Part shown: positions 36,368-46,241 of the stretch, in pieces
How positions within the stretch are numbered: position 1 is the stretch's first letter
Layout of the letters: every line of letters starts with the position of its first letter
From: Sphingobacterium yanglingense
GTDB lineage: Bacteria > Bacteroidota > Bacteroidia > Sphingobacteriales > Sphingobacteriaceae
Length of the DNA: 64,000 nt
Assembly (NCBI RefSeq): GCF_004363245.1
Contig: NZ_SNYV01000015.1
Coordinates: 1-64,000, forward strand
Direction: 5' to 3'
The notes under the pieces: model-generated
What the model was told of the DNA's origin: nothing
The model's input: only the letters and a program-made list of their open reading frames with translations
The model's database searches: none
Position numbers and translations under genes: made by a program

Positions 36368-36396
36368 CAAATCTAAGCACTTAGACTCTAAGACAA
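36368..36396 (-). promoter_or_regulatory. Promoter with three operator half-sites
   Basis: Minus strand: TTG (36396-36394), 18 bases, then TAGATTTG (36375-36368), a good -33/-7 pair. The ATG at 36360 follows after seven bases. The spacer holds overlapping inverted repeats: CTAAG-CA-CTTAG (36373-36384) and CTTAGA-C-TCTAAG (36380-36392). That is three half-sites in alternating orientation, as expected for a dimeric repressor. Confidence 0.62.
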
Positions 36397-36429
36397 CATG
36401 TCACATATTAAGATTAAAAGTGATATAGA

Positions 36430-38301
36430 TTACAAATTATACTTTTTCATAAAAGCATCATATTCTTTCTCTTCGCGGCACATCTTATCGTACCAATTTT
36501 TTTTCAGTACTAGCGTTGTTATTGCTAATACCATAATGCTTGTCACTAGTGGGAATCCCTCTTTAACCACGATATACATTGGAATTAGGGTCAGTGCACA
36601 TTGCCAAATAATACCTATTCCAACATTAAACATATCCCGTTTAAAATGTCCATTTTTTTTCAGGTCAGGATATTTCAGCATTGCTTTTTCGGCTATAGGT
36701 CCCCAATAGCCCCAAGGTCTGATCCGGACATAAAAATTGACTAACACTTCTTCGTCCGTCATTGGCGCAAGATAAGTACCTATAATGCACCCGACAAGTG
36801 ATATAGCCAATAAAACAGGGAAGTAATACAATGGCAATGTATCCGGAAAAATAAACGGGAGTACAATTGCTCCAAATATCCCCGCCAACATTCCCCAGAA
36901 AAACCCAGCACCGTTAAATCTCCACCAATGCCACTTCAACACATTCGCCGCTATATATCCACCGTATAGCGCCGAAACAATCCATTGTAACACAGAATTA
37001 ATATTTTGCACATACATTCCTATTATTGTACTGATCCCGACAATTGTCACAGACACGATATAGCTAAGTTTTATCTGTTTTCGGGGATTAGCAGTAGGAT
37101 ATACATACTTAAGGAATACATCATTCACTAGATAAGCTTGCGCAGCATTTACGGTGGAGGCAAATGTCGACATGAATGCTGAAAGAAGCCCCGCTAGCAA
37201 TAGCCCCGTTAAGCCCACCTGTGCAAACTGATTAATTGCTTTCGGTAATATAGTCTCAAAATCTATATCCGCCCCCATCGCCTTAAAGTCATCATTAAAA
37301 AACACCAAAGCCAAAACCGTAAAACCCATAATCATCAAATATCTCGGGATCAACAAAATAACCGAAACCGATCCACTCATCATAGCAGCCTCTTTGGGAC
37401 TTCGACAAGCCAATATTTTCTGCATATCGTAATTTGCTGCCGGCCCTGCCATACTCATGAATAGACCTTTAAAAAGCATCATCATAACAAATATTCCAAA
37501 AAGTCCATACTGGTCTGCCTCTATCCTATCCATTATTGAGGGTAATATATTGCTCCAATCCAAATCCAATGTTGATCCAAAAAAAGGAGATAACCAGCCC
37601 TCGGGCGTATGTGCCGCCAACATTTCGGGAGACACACGGTACATCGCTATCGCTGCTATTGCAATCCCAGATATAGTCATAATGGCAAACTGTACTACAT
37701 CTGCCCATACGATACTATGCATGCCTCCCAGCATAACATAGAATGTCGCTATGCCCGTAAAGAAAATTCCATAGACCTGAGCTACATGATCCGGTGCTAC
37801 TTCAAATGGAATATAAGCCGATACAGTTTCCCAAGGAAAGAATACCTCCATAAATTTACCTATCCCTATAAATCCATAGCAAAGAAACCCCAACACAGCT
37901 ATCACGGCATACAGTATCACTATCGTATAGGAAGAATCAGCCCCTTTACCATAACCAAATCGAGTACGTATCCACTCGGCCCCTGTCAACACATTCGAAC
38001 GCCTCAACCAAATAGAGAGGTATATCATCAAAAAAATCTGGTTAAATACCGGCCAAAGCCATGGAATCCATAAACTCTTAAAACCATATACAAAAGCTAG
38101 ATATACCATCCACATAGTCCCCGAAATATCAAACATACCAGAGGCATCAGAAATACCCAGCATATAAAAAGGAAGCGATTTGCCCCCGAGGTAATACGAA
38201 TCTAGATTTTGAGAAGCTTTCTTTTTCAGAATCAAGCCAATGGCAATCATACTTATCAGATAAAATCCGATAATTAACATATCGACAACAGATAGTTGCA
38301 T
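36430..38301 (-). CDS. Sodium:solute symporter family transporter
   Basis: 623 residues with about 14 membrane helices. SSS-family landmarks are visible in helix 2-3 (YYLGGKSLPFYMLGISDASGMFDISG), in WADVVQFAIM, and in the later helix with GLLSAFMSTFASTVNAAQAYLVNDV. The protein probably brings a sugar or disaccharide across the inner membrane with sodium. It lies 75 bp after the GH130 gene, so its most likely cargo is a mannose-containing disaccharide such as mannosylglucose; this is inference from context. Confidence 0.9.
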   Translation of the reverse strand: MQLSVVDMLIIGFYLISMIAIGLILKKKASQNLDSYYLGGKSLPFYMLGISDASGMFDISGTMWMVYLAFVYGFKSLWIPWLWPVFNQIFLMIYLSIWLRRSNVLTGAEWIRTRFGYGKGADSSYTIVILYAVIAVLGFLCYGFIGIGKFMEVFFPWETVSAYIPFEVAPDHVAQVYGIFFTGIATFYVMLGGMHSIVWADVVQFAIMTISGIAIAAIAMYRVSPEMLAAHTPEGWLSPFFGSTLDLDWSNILPSIMDRIEADQYGLFGIFVMMMLFKGLFMSMAGPAANYDMQKILACRSPKEAAMMSGSVSVILLIPRYLMIMGFTVLALVFFNDDFKAMGADIDFETILPKAINQFAQVGLTGLLLAGLLSAFMSTFASTVNAAQAYLVNDVFLKYVYPTANPRKQIKLSYIVSVTIVGISTIIGMYVQNINSVLQWIVSALYGGYIAANVLKWHWWRFNGAGFFWGMLAGIFGAIVLPFIFPDTLPLYYFPVLLAISLVGCIIGTYLAPMTDEEVLVNFYVRIRPWGYWGPIAEKAMLKYPDLKKNGHFKRDMFNVGIGIIWQCALTLIPMYIVVKEGFPLVTSIMVLAITTLVLKKNWYDKMCREEKEYDAFMKKYNL

Positions 38302-38376
38302 ATCTTTGGTTTATTATTTGGTTAATGTAAGTTACAAAATAATCGCTATTACCCTATGGTACATGCAATTTGTTTT

Positions 38377-39570
38377 CTAATCGGTCTCGCTGTTCGTTGC
38401 TTCTATATAATGCTTATTTTTTTCGATCAGCGCATTTATCTTTTTGACAGATGCTGCCGAACGTAAGCCATCTACTGCTGTTTCAAAACAATAATCCAAT
38501 AATTGCTCTACCGTACTGGATGCGACATGCACCCTTGTATCGCTCGACGCGTAGTAGATGTACACTACATCATCTTTAACTATCCATCCATTCGAAAACA
38601 ACACATTGGATACATCTCCCACTCTTTCTTTCCCTTCTGGTGCCATAAAATAACCCGCAGGTTCGGCGATCATTACATTAGGTTGGTCTAGGCTGGTTAC
38701 ATAAAGATAAAGCACATAGCGCAATCCAGCTGCTGTACCGCGGACGCCATGAGCAAGATGTAACCAGCCTTTCTCTGTTTTTATAGGTGCTGGCCCCTCT
38801 CCATTCTTGACTTCCTTAATGGTGTGATAACGCCTCGGATTTACTATTTCTTCCGCTACAACGACGGGATTACAGATATCGTCTAACAGTGTCCATCCGA
38901 TTCCTCCTCCTTTGTTTGCAAAAATGAAATCATCTTGTGGCCTTGTATATAGGGCATACTTTCCGTTCACAAATTCCGGATGCAACACCACATTCCGCTG
39001 TTGGCTGGTCGATTTTATATCCGGTAATCTCTCCCATTTTAATAGATCCTTAGATCGTATAATACCCGAAGACGCTATAGCCGTGGATAAATCACCTGCC
39101 AGTGCATCTGGTGCCAATCGTTCGCTACAGAATATTCCGTAGACCCAACCATCCTCGTGTGCTGTAATACGCATATCATAGGTATTGGTTTCGTTAGGAT
39201 CGATATCAGGAAATGACAACGGCCTTTCCCAAAAATTAAAGCTATCTATACCGTTAGGGCTTTCCGCCACTGCAAAAAAAGACTTCCTATCAACTCCTTC
39301 AACACGTACGAAAAGTAAAAATTTACCTTGCCAATAAAGAGCACCAGCATTCATCGTTGAATTAAACGAAATACGCTCCATGAAGAATGGATTATCAGAC
39401 GGATTGAAATCAAAACGCCAATCTAATGGTATATGATCTTTTGTGACCACCGGATTACGATAACGTTGTACAATACCATTTGACGATGGTATAGCGGTAT
39501 TAATCTGCTTTAGCAGCACTTGTTGTTGTTCGAAAATAGACTTCTTATTACGTTCAAATTGTATAGACAT
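38377..39570 (-). CDS. GH130 4-O-beta-D-mannosyl-D-glucose phosphorylase
   Basis: 397 residues with no signal peptide, so cytoplasmic. The sequence follows subfamily GH130_1 closely: VRVEGVDRKSFFAVAES, NVVLHPEFV-KYALYTRPQD, RRYHTIKEVKNGEGPAPIK, WLHLAHGVRGTAAGLRYVLY. The acid catalyst is D132 in YDMRI, one position from Asp131 of the Bacteroides fragilis enzyme. It splits mannosyl-1,4-glucose with phosphate to mannose-1-phosphate and glucose. It follows the arylsulfotransferase gene (40 bp) and precedes the symporter gene, giving an import-and-phosphorolysis pair. Confidence 0.9.
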   Translation of the reverse strand: MSIQFERNKKSIFEQQQVLLKQINTAIPSSNGIVQRYRNPVVTKDHIPLDWRFDFNPSDNPFFMERISFNSTMNAGALYWQGKFLLFVRVEGVDRKSFFAVAESPNGIDSFNFWERPLSFPDIDPNETNTYDMRITAHEDGWVYGIFCSERLAPDALAGDLSTAIASSGIIRSKDLLKWERLPDIKSTSQQRNVVLHPEFVNGKYALYTRPQDDFIFANKGGGIGWTLLDDICNPVVVAEEIVNPRRYHTIKEVKNGEGPAPIKTEKGWLHLAHGVRGTAAGLRYVLYLYVTSLDQPNVMIAEPAGYFMAPEGKERVGDVSNVLFSNGWIVKDDVVYIYYASSDTRVHVASSTVEQLLDYCFETAVDGLRSAASVKKINALIEKNKHYIEATNSETD

Positions 39571-39610
39571 AGGCTTTCAAAATTGTTTTAAATAAAAATC
39601 ATCAATTCAT

Positions 39611-41440
39611 TTACAGATACTCAGGGTATAACGATATACGTGTAGCACGATGAAATGCAAACCCACTACCGACGACGATTTCAAGTTCGTACACGACCTC
39701 CTTGGTTTTAGGGTTTATCTCCACTACACGTCCCCCCGATCCGATAGATGTAGACACGCCCATCCCAGGGCAGAACAACACATTCCCAGTTTTGTCCAGA
39801 TACTGAACTCCCGACACAGCTTGAGAAAACCCTTGCGTCCCCCATTCTTCACCATAGGACCATATCTGTTGCACAGTTTTTTTTGTTAGATCAATTTTAT
39901 ATTCAACTACACGACTATAACTCATCACTCCAGGGGCAAAATTGGATATCCAATTACGATTATACCCATTATCAAATACGAGAATACGGTCTTCTGCCAG
40001 TGCCACTGGCGAATGTGGTCCCCACGACCAATCGAAGCCCGAGGTCCGCGCCTCCCCGTTAATAACCGCAGGATCATTGATCATATTACCACTTTCATCG
40101 ATAGGCTTCAAAAGATAAGACTGATATGCCAGTCCCCAATATTTATGGGGAGATATAATCCAACGCAAATTTCCAGAACGATCAAAACTACTAATCCCCT
40201 GATAGCGCAACGTAGTCAATAAATTATTACCAATTTCGCCAATAGCGTTATTATGTGCCCAATTACTTGCCGAAGGGCCAAATTCTGCTGGTGTATTTGC
40301 ATCGGGTTTGAGATACCGCGTTGTATCCAACTGATCGGCCAGATCCCATTCTCGAACCAGCCCGCCTGTTAAAGGATCCAGCTCAATGATATAGTCATTA
40401 ATACGTGGCTGACCATTATTCAGTTTAGCACTAGACTTGCTCACGTTGACCAAAAAGTTACCATTAGCCGCTTCTGTAATCTCATGATGAAAGGTATATC
40501 CCAGTTTTTTCAGATCCCATTGCTGCAGGAGATTACCAAAAACATCCACCTCTATTATCCGTGGTTGCGATTGGTCCCCTGCTATAAAAGTTCCCTTTTT
40601 TGTACGTTTTAGGCCAATAGAAAAAGAAAGTTTTTGTAATTGTGAGGAAGCCTTAAAAAGCAGTAGCCAACGGATTTCTCCTTCATTGTCGATCATATAG
40701 GGTATAGATACATCTGCCTCGCTCTGACCAGGATAATTGACCAGTGTGACACCAGGCTCCATCTTTTGAGGTTGCGCTTTGATTTGCTTCCACTTCGGAA
40801 AATCCTGTATTCTTAAGGCATCAGTCCGTATACGTATAATGGTACTACCTCGTTCTTTTCCATCCATACTCGTAAAGGTCAGCTTTACCACATTCTCATA
40901 ATCAGCATACAATCCCAAAACTGGTACCGCTTGCCTCGGTTTGCCATCTTGGCACCAATGGGTGATGGTCCCATTTTCACCGTGCCTGCCCTGCACTGTT
41001 ATCTTCACCCGACCATATGTTGGCAGCCATACATTAACCAAAGCAGCCAAGGGATTCAAACCAGAAGGGTTGAGCTTTATCCCTTCTACTATAAAGTCAA
41101 GATTCGTACCCTTGGTCGGTACAGTCAACTCCGCCCCATCGCTGAAAATAACTTTCGTCTGCCAACGTTCCAGCTGTGGTTCTACTTTTGCAATCTCCAG
41201 TAAAGGGACAGACATAGCTCCACCTTCAAAGTTGAAAACGTAGTTTTCTTTACCCTTCGTCATATCAAGCAGCAGTTCTCCCTTATCAACCCATTCTTCC
41301 AACGCCTGTTTTGAAGAATTCTCTATCATAACATTGCTATTCTTAGCGCACGAATAAAATAGGACAACCATTATACCTAACCATAGATGAGATATAATAT
41401 TCTTTCTTCTAAAAAAACAAAAAACACAAGTAACTGACAT
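39611..41440 (-). CDS. Arylsulfate sulfotransferase (ASST) family lipoprotein
   Basis: 609 residues with a lipoprotein signal (LFYSCAKN, Cys31). An N-terminal beta domain (about 45-215) precedes a beta-propeller of the bacterial arylsulfotransferase family (motifs FHHEITEAANGNFLV, ASNWAHNNAIGEIGNNLL, WSWGPHSPVAL). H396 and H476 are 80 residues apart, the same spacing as the haem-free active-site histidines H356 and H436 of the E. coli enzyme. R412 and H319 fit the other two active-site positions, so H476 would be the sulfated nucleophile. The family moves sulfate between phenolic donors and acceptors without PAPS. Its acceptor inside a SusC/SusD operon is unknown. Confidence 0.82.
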   Translation of the reverse strand: MSVTCVFCFFRRKNIISHLWLGIMVVLFYSCAKNSNVMIENSSKQALEEWVDKGELLLDMTKGKENYVFNFEGGAMSVPLLEIAKVEPQLERWQTKVIFSDGAELTVPTKGTNLDFIVEGIKLNPSGLNPLAALVNVWLPTYGRVKITVQGRHGENGTITHWCQDGKPRQAVPVLGLYADYENVVKLTFTSMDGKERGSTIIRIRTDALRIQDFPKWKQIKAQPQKMEPGVTLVNYPGQSEADVSIPYMIDNEGEIRWLLLFKASSQLQKLSFSIGLKRTKKGTFIAGDQSQPRIIEVDVFGNLLQQWDLKKLGYTFHHEITEAANGNFLVNVSKSSAKLNNGQPRINDYIIELDPLTGGLVREWDLADQLDTTRYLKPDANTPAEFGPSASNWAHNNAIGEIGNNLLTTLRYQGISSFDRSGNLRWIISPHKYWGLAYQSYLLKPIDESGNMINDPAVINGEARTSGFDWSWGPHSPVALAEDRILVFDNGYNRNWISNFAPGVMSYSRVVEYKIDLTKKTVQQIWSYGEEWGTQGFSQAVSGVQYLDKTGNVLFCPGMGVSTSIGSGGRVVEINPKTKEVVYELEIVVGSGFAFHRATRISLYPEYL

Positions 41441-41476
41441 AGTATATTTGCTAATAGGTCTAGAGCATAGCGTTCA

Positions 41477-41512
41477 TTTTTTCGGAAGAGCCAAAAAGCC
41501 CTTCCGAAAAAA
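41477..41512. terminator. Stable hairpin after susD (attenuator or RNA stabiliser)
   Basis: A 12-bp perfect inverted repeat (41477-41488 with 41501-41512: TTTTTTCGGAAG/CTTCCGAAAAAA) lies between the SusD stop and the sulfotransferase start. A T-run is part of the stem rather than following it, so partial termination or 3'-end protection of susCD mRNA is more likely than full termination. Either would lower expression of the downstream genes relative to susCD. Confidence 0.6.
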
Positions 41513-41518
41513 TAATAA

Positions 41519-43162
41519 TTACCGCCACAACGGATGTTGCTGCATTTTGGTGTTCGTATTCAATTCATCTTGTGGTATAGGGAGATAGTAATGCTTAGCT
41601 TGAAAATTATTGACGCCTTGCTTTTTATTGTCTACAAAAATTTGCTTCATCTGTGCGTAGTCATACCAACGCTTTAGGTCAAAGAAACGGTGTCCCTCAA
41701 AGAAAAACTCCAATTCATTTTGTCTCATGATTTCCTTCATCAAATCATCTTTACCACTCCAGGTCTTATTGGCCAGTCCTGCACGATCGCGGATACGCTT
41801 CAAGCTAGATGCAGCATCTGCTGTATTTCCGTTCTGCGCACAGGCCTCCGCGTGCAATAGCAACACTTCTGAAAAGCGAAATACACGGAGGTTATTGTTA
41901 TTGTTCTTAGCGGGGTCATAGTGCGAATTCGATCCTGCAGCATTCATATAAGCGTTGGTATACTTATTCATTAAGAAACGCCCCTGTTTTCCATCGATTT
42001 TCGGAAAGCCAAATTCAAGCTCTTCTGCTGGATGACGTTTAATTTTTTCCTGACAAGCTGCCCAAATATCATCAAAGGTCTGGTTGCCATACCATTTACC
42101 ATCAGTCGCGCCAGTCTGGTAGTCTGAATACTTCCATAAAAAACTGGCATTCATACGTTTGTCAAAGCGAGTATCAGAGCCTACAGGTCTTTCCTCTGCG
42201 ATAAAGTCGCGGATAATAGTTGGCGAAGGCATAATCTTGAACCATGCTCCTGTACCATCCGGCCCTATAAAATTAGGCAGTACCATTCCCAAATGCGAAT
42301 TTGCTTGATCATCGCCCCATACCCCACCACTACTCAATGTACCATCGTAAGCCAACTCCCACACCGATTCCTTATTAAATTTGGTGGTATGTTTAAAATT
42401 ATCCTGATAATCAGCCACTAAATCATAATTATACGGAGACGAAAGTAGTCCTTTCAACTCTGTTTCGGCATCACCGTATTGCTTGGTATACACTAAGGCT
42501 TTACCCAAGTATGCAATGGCAGCCCCTTTAGTTACCCGTCCCGATTCGGACGCAGGTCTATCTACCGGCAGCTTTTCTTTAGCGACTTTGAAGTCAGCGA
42601 TAACCTGCTTCCAGATTTCAGCTTCTGGTGCCGATGCAGCTTCTCCAGGTTCCGCATCATCGGTAGCTACCGTCAAGCGCAAAGGCACATCTCCATAGTT
42701 GGCCGCCAATAAAAAGTAATACATCCCCCTCAGGAAACTCACCTCACCGATCAGTTGCTGTTTCTTGGCTTCGTCCATAGGCACCTTCTCTATATTTTTA
42801 AAGAACACATTCGCCCGGTTAATACCCCTATACAACCTTCCAAAATCACTCTCTGCGGTGGACGCACTATTACGAAAATTGACATAATCCCAGGTAAAAG
42901 CTTCTTCACCGATCAGAAAAAAAGTATCATCCGCCCGGTTCATGGTCTGATACCCCGTATAGGCTGCATAATAACCGTACATTTGGCTTCTAATAGGAGA
43001 ATAGACCGTAGCTACAGCAGATACCGCATCGTTTTCATTGATCCAAAAACCTCCTTCTACGGGCTTATTGGGATTTATTCGCTCCAAAAAATCTTTGGAA
43101 CAGCTCGTTAGCGACAGCCCAAGCACTGCCACCATCGTATATTTATTTATTGAAAATTTCAT
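41519..43162 (-). CDS. SusD/RagB-family glycan-binding lipoprotein
   Basis: 547 residues; lipobox LGLSLTSCSK (Cys about 22). SusD features are present: the N-terminal helical TPR-like part (LIGEVSFLRGMYYFLLAANYGDVPLRL), the C-terminal ERxxE-like stretch ELEFFFEGHRFFDLKRW and the final YYLPIPQDEL. It caps the SusC partner at the cell surface and binds the incoming glycan. The gap to SusC is 49 bp. Confidence 0.95.
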   Translation of the reverse strand: MKFSINKYTMVAVLGLSLTSCSKDFLERINPNKPVEGGFWINENDAVSAVATVYSPIRSQMYGYYAAYTGYQTMNRADDTFFLIGEEAFTWDYVNFRNSASTAESDFGRLYRGINRANVFFKNIEKVPMDEAKKQQLIGEVSFLRGMYYFLLAANYGDVPLRLTVATDDAEPGEAASAPEAEIWKQVIADFKVAKEKLPVDRPASESGRVTKGAAIAYLGKALVYTKQYGDAETELKGLLSSPYNYDLVADYQDNFKHTTKFNKESVWELAYDGTLSSGGVWGDDQANSHLGMVLPNFIGPDGTGAWFKIMPSPTIIRDFIAEERPVGSDTRFDKRMNASFLWKYSDYQTGATDGKWYGNQTFDDIWAACQEKIKRHPAEELEFGFPKIDGKQGRFLMNKYTNAYMNAAGSNSHYDPAKNNNNNLRVFRFSEVLLLHAEACAQNGNTADAASSLKRIRDRAGLANKTWSGKDDLMKEIMRQNELEFFFEGHRFFDLKRWYDYAQMKQIFVDNKKQGVNNFQAKHYYLPIPQDELNTNTKMQQHPLWR

Positions 43163-43211
43163 ATGTGTATTTTAAAATTCCAAAATTCATGATTAAACAT
43201 TACGCTGTCTT

Positions 43212-46200
43212 TTAAAAACTGGCTTGCAAACCAAACATAATAGTACGCGCCAATGGAAAGCGACCATAGTCTGTCCCTGCCGTCATTATGCTAGAACCGC
43301 CACCATTGTCGTCTGAGTTCACCCCCAGATCCGGTGTATACCCTTTGTACTTCGTTGCAGTAAAAAGGTTGTCAGCAGCAAAGAAAATACGGGTATTTTT
43401 CAACGACGCTTTACTTAATAGCTGCGTAGGCAGGGTATAACCTATCTCCAAAGTTTTCAAGCGGAAGAAAGCCCCGCTCTCTAACCAACGGTCAGACGCA
43501 CGACGTTTATTGTCATTCGGGTCATCACGGGTGTAGCGCGGAATATCTGTATTGGTATTAGATGCTGTCCAGGAGTTTAACAAGCTTGTCGAATGGTTGT
43601 TCACCTCATTGGATGATTCAATACGTGCCCGCGTATAGTTGTATATTTTATTACCCGACACCCCATCAAAAAAGAAGCCCAAATCAACACCTTTATACTC
43701 TACATTACCCCGGATACCGTAAGCCAACTTAGGAAAAGGACTACCTAAATACTGTGCATCCTCATAATCGGTTATTTTTCCATCGTCATTAAAATCCACA
43801 AATCGGATATCGCCTGCTTTCGCATTTGGTTGTATAACTGTGCCATTTGAGCTTTTGTAGGCCTGTACTTCTGCATCAGACTGGAATAGACCATCGGTTT
43901 TAATTAACCAAAAACCACCTATAGGATACCCTACTCTCGCCCAGGTAACATTTCCTTCACTATGTGGGTTGAAACCGGAGAACTCTTGTACAGACCCCAC
44001 AGTGACGGCTTTCATATTGTTCTTAACGGCAGAGGCATTCACGGCAATACTATAATTTACCGTACCTACTGCATCACGATAGCTGGTCAAAAATTCAAAT
44101 CCCTTATTACTGATTATCCCTGCATTCATTGTTGGCGTACCGCCCAAACCCGACGATGGTGCCCGGTTGATACCTAGAAGGATATTCTTGGTCTCACGTA
44201 CATAATAGTCCGCACTGACAGTCAATCGATTTTTCAAAAAAGCCAGATCTAAACCGATATTACTTGTTTCTGTTTCCTCCCATGTCAAGTTATTTGGAGA
44301 GGCCCAGTTGTACCCAGGAATAGCACCCAACCATAATTTGCCCCCCTGAATATAGTTGATACCGTATTCGGTGGTGAACTGTGTGGTATAGTTACCAATA
44401 TTTTGGTTCCCTAGGCGACCATAACTGGCACGGATTTTAAACTCATTGACTGTATTTTTAGCCGATTCAAAGAAACGCTCGTTCATCACATTCCACCCCA
44501 GAGCAATGGAAGGAAAAACACCATAACGCTGTCCGTCAGCAAATTTAGACGATCCATCACGTCGAATCGTGGCCGTCAACAGATAACGACTGTCATAACT
44601 ATACATCAAACGGCCGAACTGCGAAATCAACGCTTCTTCCTGAAGGCTGCCATTGGTAGACTGCTGATCCATTGCCCCAGCATCAATAGCATCTGTACCT
44701 AACGGTATATCCATACGACCAACACCAAAACCACGGTTATTATTCTCCTGTGCAGAATATCCTGCCAGAACAGATAACGTATGTTTGTCAAATGTACGGT
44801 CATAGTGCAATGTATTTTCAATCAGCCATTGATTGTTGAAAAACGCATTTTCTCGCAGATAAGACTTTAGGAATTGATCACCATACATATGTGGTTCTGC
44901 CTTCTTACTATAATTACGCCCCGTAGTACGATTTGCCCCCACATTCAGCCTATACTTCAACCCCTCCACAAAAAGATCAACCTCTGCATAGCCACTAAGC
45001 ATGATATCCGTTTGATGCCGTTGATTATCGTACAAATTAAGAACACCAACAGGGTTTTCAATATTCTTCATCCACGTAGAATAAGCCCCATAACCACCCA
45101 ATATCTCCGGATCATATACAGGTACTAATGGGTTCTGTCGCAAAATATCGGTAATCACCAATTCTGAGCCACGCTGTTGGTTTCCATTCTTAACCAAGAA
45201 CGTATTTCCCAACCGCAAATGGTTATTGAACAGACTAAAAGTATTTTTAGTACGAAGATTAAAGGCGTCGTAATCTGTATTCAACAATACCCCATTCTGT
45301 TTCATATAGCCTGCGGATACGCTATAGGTCGAGCGTTCGCCACCACCAGCAATATCCACATTAACTTTATGCATAGGTGCAGTGCGGAATACTTCATCCT
45401 GCCAATCTGTATTAGTTGTCATCGCTTCGGCAGCTGGAGGTAATGTTCCATTTGCCTTTTGGAAATTTTTCCATTGTGTCGCATCCATTAGGTCCAACAT
45501 TTTAGGTACTTTCTGTATACCTGTAAACGCATTGACACTTAGTGTAGCAGCGGTATTCTGCCTACCGCTTTTAGTCGTCACGATAACCACCCCATTCGCC
45601 GCACGTGACCCATAAATAGCGGCTGCTGAAGCATCTTTCAAGACCTCTAAAGAAGCAATATCGTTTGGATCTACGAGATTGATATCACTAAATACCCCAT
45701 CCACCACATACAATGGGGTATTACTACCAAATGAACTAAGTCCACGTATTGTCACATTTAATCCGGCCCCTGGTGCGCCTCCCGAATTCGTAACAGAAAC
45801 CCCTGCCACTCGTCCTTGCAAAGCACCTGCGGTATTTTTGGCAAGATTGGATTGCAGATCCTTTCCTGTTACCGATGCCACAGCTCCTGTCAAATCCTTT
45901 TTCCGGACAGTGCCATATCCGATTACAATCACCTCTTCCAATGCACTACTCTCTCCCCCCTGTAACTGAACCTGTATCGGTAGCTCATCACGCACCTGAA
46001 TCGCTTGGGTCGCCATTCCTAAGTACGTAACTTCTAGGGTTTGTCCTTTTTCCAGCTGAATACTAAAATTGCCAAATTGATCCGTTTTGGTCACCCTGGT
46101 AGTGCCCTTAACTGTTACGGTAGCCCCAATTAATGGCTGATCCGCCCAGTCTCTAACGGTTCCCTTTACCTGCAGCAACTGTTGCGCCCATGCAAATACA

Positions 46201-46241
46201 CCGTAAAGGGAGAAAAGTACAAGCAAAATGAATTTTCTCAT
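43212..46241 (-). CDS. SusC/RagA-family TonB-dependent transporter
   Basis: 1009 residues: signal peptide (1-19), CarboxypepD-regulatory domain (about 24-95), TonB box region EEVIVIGYGT, plug domain with NVTIRGLSSFGSNTPLYVVDG and SAAAIYGSRAANGVVIVTTK, and a large barrel. There is no N-terminal STN domain, so it is not regulated by ECF/anti-sigma signalling through its own N-terminus. That fits the AraC-type regulator encoded directly upstream. It is the first gene of the mannoside-type operon. Confidence 0.95.
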   Translation of the reverse strand: MRKFILLVLFSLYGVFAWAQQLLQVKGTVRDWADQPLIGATVTVKGTTRVTKTDQFGNFSIQLEKGQTLEVTYLGMATQAIQVRDELPIQVQLQGGESSALEEVIVIGYGTVRKKDLTGAVASVTGKDLQSNLAKNTAGALQGRVAGVSVTNSGGAPGAGLNVTIRGLSSFGSNTPLYVVDGVFSDINLVDPNDIASLEVLKDASAAAIYGSRAANGVVIVTTKSGRQNTAATLSVNAFTGIQKVPKMLDLMDATQWKNFQKANGTLPPAAEAMTTNTDWQDEVFRTAPMHKVNVDIAGGGERSTYSVSAGYMKQNGVLLNTDYDAFNLRTKNTFSLFNNHLRLGNTFLVKNGNQQRGSELVITDILRQNPLVPVYDPEILGGYGAYSTWMKNIENPVGVLNLYDNQRHQTDIMLSGYAEVDLFVEGLKYRLNVGANRTTGRNYSKKAEPHMYGDQFLKSYLRENAFFNNQWLIENTLHYDRTFDKHTLSVLAGYSAQENNNRGFGVGRMDIPLGTDAIDAGAMDQQSTNGSLQEEALISQFGRLMYSYDSRYLLTATIRRDGSSKFADGQRYGVFPSIALGWNVMNERFFESAKNTVNEFKIRASYGRLGNQNIGNYTTQFTTEYGINYIQGGKLWLGAIPGYNWASPNNLTWEETETSNIGLDLAFLKNRLTVSADYYVRETKNILLGINRAPSSGLGGTPTMNAGIISNKGFEFLTSYRDAVGTVNYSIAVNASAVKNNMKAVTVGSVQEFSGFNPHSEGNVTWARVGYPIGGFWLIKTDGLFQSDAEVQAYKSSNGTVIQPNAKAGDIRFVDFNDDGKITDYEDAQYLGSPFPKLAYGIRGNVEYKGVDLGFFFDGVSGNKIYNYTRARIESSNEVNNHSTSLLNSWTASNTNTDIPRYTRDDPNDNKRRASDRWLESGAFFRLKTLEIGYTLPTQLLSKASLKNTRIFFAADNLFTATKYKGYTPDLGVNSDDNGGGSSIMTAGTDYGRFPLARTIMFGLQASF

